Source: Lolium rigidum
Lineage: Eukaryota > Streptophyta > Magnoliopsida > Poales > Poaceae
Length of the DNA stretch: 64,000 nt
Assembly: GCF_022539505.1 (NCBI RefSeq)
Contig: NC_061508.1
Span: 346,159,484 to 346,223,483 of the forward strand
Reading direction: 5' to 3'
This document shows, piece after piece, positions 57,639-64,000 of the stretch. Position 1 is the first letter of the stretch. Each line of letters opens with the position of its first letter. The translations under genes were made by a program, and so were the position numbers. A model generated the notes under the pieces. That model was not told the DNA's origin. It was given only the letters and a program-made list of their open reading frames with translations, and did not search any database.

Positions 57639-59960
57639 AGAGCCGCGTATGGAGAAGCCAAGCATGGGCAACCAGCTTGCACGTTATAAGATGCCAAGCT
57701 TTAGTTACTGCGTCCATTAAGTGCTCACGATTGCTTGCTTAACGCCGCAATTAAGTACTTCTGACTGCACATGGGACCTTCAGCCTTGTTTTTTTTGCGC
57801 AATTATCTGCAACGAGCTGTTTGGATCTACTCGTATATGCTTAGTTATCAGTTTCAGTTGCTAAACCGTATAGTACTCCAGTATAATTTGGTGTGGTCTG
57901 TATGAACGGGCGGTCCATTCCTCTCTTGTGGGAGTTGACTATGTTTGGAGGGGAATAAATTTGCATGTGAACTGTGTGCTCCTCCTTCACTCCGTCTCTA
58001 GTGCACCCGACTATGGTCAACCCCGGTAATTATGAGAGAAATTAGAACAAATAAATAAAATTTTATATATTATATAATAAAAATTCAAATTCAAAACTCA
58101 ACTTGCACAACAAATTAAATAAACAATGAGAGTAGTACCTAATCTTCTTTCGTATTTCTCAAATGGTGCCCCATATTTGAATAATTTGTACCATTATACT
58201 CACTTGTCTTTTCTATTTCCTCATCTTTTTCCTATTTTTATTCAAAATTTGTATAAAGCAAAATCGGCGTTGGGTCCGCTCTACAAGGCTCCTTTTTTAA
58301 AAATGGGTCCACAACAAGAACGAGTTCATCCTATTAGTAGTCCCGCTGTTAATTTCCACTTCCAACATACCAAGGCTACCAAATGGTGCACTCAAATATA
58401 TTACTTTAACTACTATGCGCATTCAGAAATTTAATATATTTGAAGCAATTTTTTAACAGGGAACTCTTGCATACATATCTATATTTTTAAAACCAAGAAG
58501 GTTCAACTTTTACTCCATATAAATTGAGCCTAATTAATTTTTTAAGACATATCTCTAACAGAGTTGGATTATAGAGTAAAATTAGAAACCAAATTTCAAA
58601 AAATACCAATTAATTATCCCCCAACACATAATATTGAGGTCAATCTATATCCAATTAAAGCGCTAAACTCTCCTGGTTTCTATAAATTATTTCGAAACAT
58701 GGTCCTAATGGAGATTATATCAGGGGCCGTTTGTCAAAAAATTGTGAGATGATTATATATAATGCACATGGTCCTTTGGGCATATTGTTTAGTGAAACAA
58801 TAGATAGGAAACAGATTTTTCTATCAGTTAGAGTGCAGGGCTAACATGCTGAGTTTTGCGAATAATTAAAATAAAATCATTGGGTATCCTCATAGGACTC
58901 AGCCTACTTGTCCTACTTATTTCTGACAATTGCAAATCTGGATGTTGGATGCATTACATTGTAGCTGCTTGGCCTTGATTACAAATGTACAACTACAAAC
59001 TCCCCAATATAATGTAACCTAAACCAGCTGTCGTACACTTTATGCAGAAGAACTGTCAGCCAATTAGATGATGGATTTGTTTATATTTATACATATGCAA
59101 CTGTAAAAGTAGCTAGAAATAATCAAGGGCAAAGTATGCTAGCCCGAGCATGTTGGTGTAAGTTGCCGCATGTCCTATTTTATTTATATATGATCAACGG
59201 CTGTGGTGTTGCAGGGATCAAGCTGGCAGCACGTTAGATAGCGGTTGCTTGGCTCTTATGTGAATAGCTCTTTATGGAGCCATTATTTGTGTAGGGTGCA
59301 TAAATTAAGAACTCAAACAGCTGCTTGTATGATGGTAGTACTACTTAATTTGCGAGTGGAACAACAAATGTCTAATTAAAGCGTATACTTACCTTCCAAT
59401 TTCCTTGGAAATGGACAACTTGGTGTGTGGTGAGTAAGTGGTAGATAATGAAAGTCTACTTTGTAACCCAACATTTCGAATGCAGATTTCCCTAACTAGT
59501 TATGTTGGCATCTCATGCAAACAGCACATTTACTCTGAACTATTGGGAGAACATAAGACAATTTTATAGATATCTGACATGTTATACCATTAACACGGGC
59601 ACTCGCAAAAAAATATGAAGAAAATATACAATGTTAAGTCTTTTGTTTTGAACGGATGCCCTTTTGTTTTATTCATATCTAGTATTGAATTCGGTCAGGT
59701 TAACTGGATAGATGTCACTGAAATTCTCGGCTATTTGAGAAACGCCACTGCAATATTCGTGTTTCAAGATCGCCACGGTAGTTGTCTGTAAATTTCATAT
59801 ACGGCATTACGCCCACTTAAACACACATGCCGGCCAATAAACACTCATATTTAGTTGGAGTATCGTACGTATAAATGGTAGGCCCACATGAATGAACTTG
59901 GACGTGGACTGGCTGCACCTGATCCGAATCAAGCCACGATCTTCTCAAGTTAACCGCTTG
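57639..59960. other. AT-rich intergenic DNA, no gene seen
   Basis: Only short chance ORFs. Nothing recognised. Confidence 0.4.
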
Positions 59961-60009
59961 ATGTGAAGAACCTAGCTAGCAGCAGTACCTTATCGTCGAT
60001 GCCATTGTA

Positions 60010-60225
60010 CCTCCCGCATGTTGCTGCCCCTCACTGTTGCCCATGGGCGACCATAGGCGCCATCGAGGTGTCCCCGTCTCCTATCTCCTGCTGCACCGCC
60101 GAGGAACTCGAGGTCATTGTCCTCGAAGATGCTGCTGCCGAGTGTGAGCTCACTAAAGTTGGGGAAGGCAATGCCGCACCAGAGGGTGGTGGTTGTCCGG
60201 GAGCACGACCGGCTTACATGGCGGT
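60010..60225 (-). pseudogene. Fragment resembling F-box/LRR (FBD-type) genes
   Basis: The minus-strand frame contains FPNFSELTLGSSIFEDNDLEFL, shown here in part, which parallels FPNLRELGFISVFMESRGLDF of the F-box gene at 38959-40718. The frame breaks just after. No F-box or FBD ends are present nearby, so it is a short decayed copy. Confidence 0.35.
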
Positions 60226-60399
60226 GGAGTGCTCTTTTTGTACCCGAGCTTGCGTTGGGTGGGGCCCACCATATATATGTACATGTATGATAGAAAAGGG
60301 GTGTATACTGGCTAGTATGTGTGTGTTTCACGGACCAGGAACGTGCCAAGATCATCACCGTGATGTGGCCTATGTGGCACTGACGAAATAAGTGGAAAC

Positions 60400-62120
60400 A
60401 TGATGATGTACATACTAATCCCGTGTTTTCGGTGAAAGCTACAAGGGAGGCTCTCTTTCTTCTTGATATTCCCCGGCGGTAGATTGTGTTGCTAGGTCAT
60501 GGACGGCGTCTTCCTGATCTGGGTCATTGATGGGTGCATTTTTAAGCATATTTACATTATGCTTTTGCATAGATAATGATTTAATTTTGGTATTTTATGT
60601 TTGTTCTCACATAATTCAAAATTATGAAGTTATTGATAAACATATTATTTGGAGCTGTCATATTAGACGTAAATATGATATTTTAAAGTGATAAAAGTCA
60701 TCTAAATGATTTTCCACGCTCCTGCGTGGTGGCATGTGCTGGTGGGCGGCAAGTTTAGTGGTGGTTAGGCTTCGACTTTACATGGCTCCTATGCAGTGGA
60801 CCGCCTGTGGGTTGTGGATGGGATTTTTTGGGAGAAAGCCTTGTCGGCTCGTCTGACATCAATGCGGTGCCGCCTGGGGGTGACACCTTTCCTTCCTGGA
60901 GGGCATCCTGGCTACCCTTGGTCCATTTCCTTTGGTGTGCAGGGTGAAACCCTAGGGCTAGTAGGCAACAGCGTTGTCAACGTCGCATCCTTTCTTTAAG
61001 GTGCTGCCTGGTACTTGACGCTTCACTGCTAGGAGCGTGGTGGAACATCTTCGGAGGGTGCAACGGTTGCAAGTCACCCACCGTCGCTTAGTCGATCCGC
61101 CTTGATTTCCATTTTGTTTCTTCATTCCTTTGCTTTTGGGCATGTCTTTGTTGTTGCCACAATATTTTCTTCAATTTGATTCTATCGTCGGTTGCATGTT
61201 GTGTATTAGTTGTATGATATATTACTCCACTATATTACGGAGTAGTATAGAATGACGAAAAACTTTTTAGCCCTAAGACGAGCAGGCAAACGACCTCTCC
61301 CTAGTCCAGTTTGATTCGCATTGCCACATCTCGGGACTTCTCCCCGACCCGACATGTTGATCCTCTGCCATGAAAGGTTGCACCTTGCACGGGCATTTGC
61401 CCGTAGATTACCGGAAAGGTTGCCGTGGCAGGGAGGGGGCAAATACACTGTTAGTACGATGCTAGCATTAGTTTCAGTGCAGTTTAATAAAAACACTAGT
61501 TTCAGTGATAACGGCCGCATAAGCGCAGTGTATAAATTAATCTCGGTAGCACGTGCCAATCAAGACGAGAGAGCAGCGTCGACTTCGGCGCGAGATCAGT
61601 TGGCACCGCATGTGTCCGTGCGTTGAGTGGGAAGAGTAGCAGCGTCTCTCTGATTGGCCTCAGGGAATCCATCTCATTAAACAACCCATCGTCTCAGTGT
61701 ATACAACTCCTGCTTGTCAGACTTGTTTTTCTCTCGGCTGTACTCAGAGGACAGTGGAACTAATTTTCGGGCGTACGTATGACATCTAGGATAGATCGTC
61801 TTCTCGTGAGAGCATGCCTGTGAATTATCAGCAGGAAACCAGTACGCGCGCCTATGTTCTTTTCTTCTTTTCGAAGAACCTTAATTAGAAGCGTGTCGTG
61901 TAATTCGTTGAGATAAGGCTGTAGCTGGTCTATTTGTATCAGGTTTCGCTATTTTATTTTGCACAAACTAACTGGACAATTCTGTTCTTCTAGGTTAAGG
62001 CAAAACTTTGCCCCGTAAAGAAAAGATAGAACTAGAAAGAAAAATCAGTCCACTTCATTAAAGTGATCGGACCGATAATCCTTCAAAGCAAGGCTTGTTT
62101 AAGCAAAGCCGTGGTTGTTA
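60400..62120. other. Intergenic, no gene seen
   Basis: 60720-61150 is GC-rich with short ORFs and a GTGAAACCCTAGGG phrase, possibly the 3' part of an old non-LTR element. The remainder is unique-looking. Confidence 0.35.
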
Positions 62121-62127
62121 TTTACAA

Positions 62128-63098
62128 CGTGGGAAACCTAGCTAGCGGGAACGATTGCCTCGTTGGAGGCATATCAGTTACATGTTATATGGACGATGGA
62201 AAAGCCCCATCGTGATGTCAATCATAGTCTGTATAAGCAACTGAGTACTATTCCATAACCAGTGCCGGAGCTTGAGAGAAAACACTGCTGGGCAAAATAC
62301 AAAATACGAGTATTTGGGGAGGGGGGCAAAAGTCCGAAGAATTAAGATTCTTCTAAGCTGTCACAAAAAGGAATTCCTTCAGAGCTTAGTAAAAAGCTGG
62401 GGGGGGGCTGACTTGAACTAAGCTACGCCAGTGTCCATAACCTATATACGGATACACATAAGATGTATAAACTATATTTAACAGCCCCCTTAATGACAAC
62501 CTCGGAAAGGTTGAGATTATGCTTAAACTCATCTAGATTATTGATTGGCAAAAGCCTTTGTAAAGCAGAAGAAAAAGCAGATATCGATGTTGGCGAAGTA
62601 AAAGCTCGTGATACACACTATATAAAAAATGCAACATATTGGTGGCATAAAAACTCTGATACCATGTGGAAAACCTATCTAGCGGGAATGATGGCCTCGT
62701 TGGAGGCATCGGTTATGTGTTATATGGACGATGGAAAAGGCCCATCGTGATGGCATACATAGTACGTGTAAGGAGTGGAGTAACATAACCTATATATGGA
62801 TACACATAAGACCTATAAATTCTATTTAACAACCCCCTTAATCATAATCTTTGGAAATGTTGAGATTACGCTTAACCTCATATAGATTCTTGACTGGGAA
62901 AAGCATTTGTGAAGCAGAGATGTTGGCGAAGTAAAAGCTCCTGATACACACTATATAAAGAAAGCAGAAAAGAGAAAGAAACAACATAAGAACCAGACAA
63001 TTGTATATGTTGGCAAAATAAAAACTCTGATACCATGTGGGAAACCTATCTAGCGGGAACGATGGCCTCGTTGGAGGCATCGATTACGTGTTATATGG
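62128..63098 (-). mobile_element. Tandem TRIM array: three LTRs and two internal domains
   Basis: LTR copies lie at about 62128-62483 (enlarged by a MITE), 62665-62831 (167 bp, complete) and 63036-63098 (truncated). They start TGTGG(G/A)AAACCTA and end (A/T)ATTTAACA. Between them are two internal domains, 62484-62664 and 62832-63035. Each begins with a C-rich run (polypurine tract on the minus strand) and ends CTCTGATACCA, the complement of the tRNA-Met primer site TGGTATCAGAG. The copies are therefore minus-strand TRIM elements sharing LTRs. No coding sequence. Confidence 0.8.
62261..62433. mobile_element. Mutator-type MITE inside the first TRIM LTR, 173 bp
   Basis: The 9-bp sequence TCCATAACC flanks it on both sides (62252-62260 and 62434-62442), the duplication length of Mutator-like elements. 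The ends (C)AGTGCCGGAGCTTGAG and, in reverse, CACTGGCGTAGCTTAG are imperfect inverted repeats. It contains G-rich runs. Confidence 0.75.
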
Positions 63099-63212
63099 TT
63101 CTTCAGATTTTTCTTCCCCTGATTAATTTTGGAATTTCTACAATGGCTATTACATGGAGGATGATCGTCGCATTATTTTTTCCAGATGCTACTTCTTCGA
63201 TAAAGGTGATTC

Positions 63213-64000
63213 CACTGGTAGAAAAAGGGGCTTTAGTCCCGGTTGGCAACTGCCATTAGTCGCGGTTGCGCAACCGGGATTAAATATGCGCGACTAAAGC
63301 CCCCCCTTTAGTCGCGGTTGCTTACGAACCGCGACTAAAGGCCCGTCCACGTGGGCGCCAGGCGACCGTCGGGGCGGAGGACCTTTAGTCGCGGTTCTTC
63401 TGGCCAACCGCGACTAAAGGCCGCCGCAGGTTTAGGGTTTTAGCCCCCCCTAAATCTGGTTTCTTTTTAATTTGTATTGTTTTATTTTTTTGTGTTTTAT
63501 TTTAATTTTGAAGGAGTTTCACATATTCTACGGTACTACATACATGCATATGAATGTACAATTTCAAACAAATTTGAAATTAGAACCAAAAAAGAATTCA
63601 AGAGGAATATACAATATATATTCAATATCGGATGACCATATACAATTTTGAACAAGTTTCCATACATAATTTACCGCATCGAAGTTCTACGTCCTCGTAA
63701 TAGTGTTCTCCTTTAGGATGGAGGACTTCCCTCATGAACCATCCTGCTAGTTCTTCTTGAATTGGTCGGAAGCGAGCTTCGGACTAAGCGTCTTCCGCAA
63801 GTTATTCCTCTTGACGTTGTTATCCGACGGCGTCCGCTCAGAGGTGTATCTCCGGATGAACTCACAAACATAGTATCCACATAGATTGGTCCCCGGTGGC
63901 TGAATTTTCCCAGTCAGTGACCTTCTAAATTCTAGCTCTTTTTTGAATTCACCGACCGTTTCATCTGTGAACCGTCTCCAAACCCTACGAGGCAAAGAAA
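63213..64000 (-). mobile_element. Terminus of a CACTA transposon, continuing past the window
   Basis: It begins CACTGGTAGAAAAAGGGGCT at 63213. Several facing copies of TTTAGTCGCGGTT and AACCGCGACTAAAG follow within 250 bp, the subterminal repeats of a CACTA (En/Spm) element. Coding sequence further in is on the minus strand, so this is the element's 3' end. Confidence 0.8.
63747..64000 (-). CDS. C-terminal part of a CACTA-encoded Ulp1-type protease (partial)
   Basis: The minus-strand frame enters from beyond the window and stops at 63747. It contains PPGTNLCGYYVCEFIRRY, matching the region around the catalytic Cys of C48 (Ulp1/SENP) proteases, the class encoded in many plant CACTA elements next to the transposase. 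The His and Asp of the active site would lie upstream, outside the window. Whether the full ORF is intact cannot be judged. Confidence 0.65.
   Translation of the reverse strand, partial: SLPRRVWRRFTDETVGEFKKELEFRRSLTGKIQPPGTNLCGYYVCEFIRRYTSERTPSDNNVKRNNLRKTLSPKLASDQFKKN

Noticed and set aside
59963..60391. 142-residue Cys-rich plus-strand ORF
   Set aside because: No regular Cys pattern or signal peptide; it overlaps the better-supported F-box-like fragment on the other strand.

Overview
This window is nuclear DNA of a grass, almost certainly a Triticeae species (wheat, Aegilops, barley or rye group). The evidence is introns with GT..AG borders, GC-rich first exons, and a dense, nested mix of transposons of Triticeae type: PIF/Harbinger elements with TAA/TTA target duplications, Stowaway MITEs ending in CTCCCTCC, CACTA termini, and an LTR retrotransposon whose LTR starts TGATACGTCTCCAACGTATC. 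There is no bacterial gene organisation, CRISPR array or operon. Most open reading frames in the window are chance or transposon-derived.

Four host genes can be assembled from splice-consistent exons. (1) 2296-10373 (+): a six-exon gene for a 335-residue membrane protein of unknown function. Its second intron is 6.7 kb long and holds four Harbinger elements and a CACTA end. (2) 22247-28438 (-): an eleven-exon ubiquitin-specific protease with a membrane anchor, a MYND zinc finger and a complete UCH catalytic domain. Its long C-terminal tail is cut by a one-base frameshift in this sequence. (3) 33395-33892 (-): a small two-exon gene for a 125-residue single-pass membrane protein. (4) 38959-40718 (-): a three-exon F-box/FBD gene of 504 residues. 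A degraded F-box-like fragment lies near 60.1 kb.

The rest is repeats. 11391-20480 is a truncated Copia-type element whose LTR was hit by a complete LTR retrotransposon (11894-18925, duplication GTTCC). 20480-21357 is a Harbinger-like fragment. 31372-31650 is a tiny LTR element with 74-bp LTRs. 43439-44012 is a MITE inside a MITE, and 45245-46493 is a Harbinger element. 48627-57635 is a TIR-bounded element carrying a dead Myb/SANT-like gene, whose last exon is split by a 6.9-kb LTR retrotransposon (50085-56983, duplication CAAGG) that carries a single 244-residue ORF of unknown function. 62128-63098 is a tandem TRIM array sharing LTRs, itself hit by a Mutator-type MITE. 63213 to the window end is the terminus of a CACTA element with a Ulp1-type protease ORF running off the edge.

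The genes show no sign of working as a pathway; they are separate loci in repeat-rich intergenic DNA. I found no convincing new defence or regulatory system. The most informative observations are the exon duplication with a built-in alternative C-terminus in gene 1, the frameshift in the protease, the Myb/SANT gene split cleanly by a retrotransposon, the shared-LTR TRIM array, and a perfect 68-bp palindrome in a Harbinger MITE.
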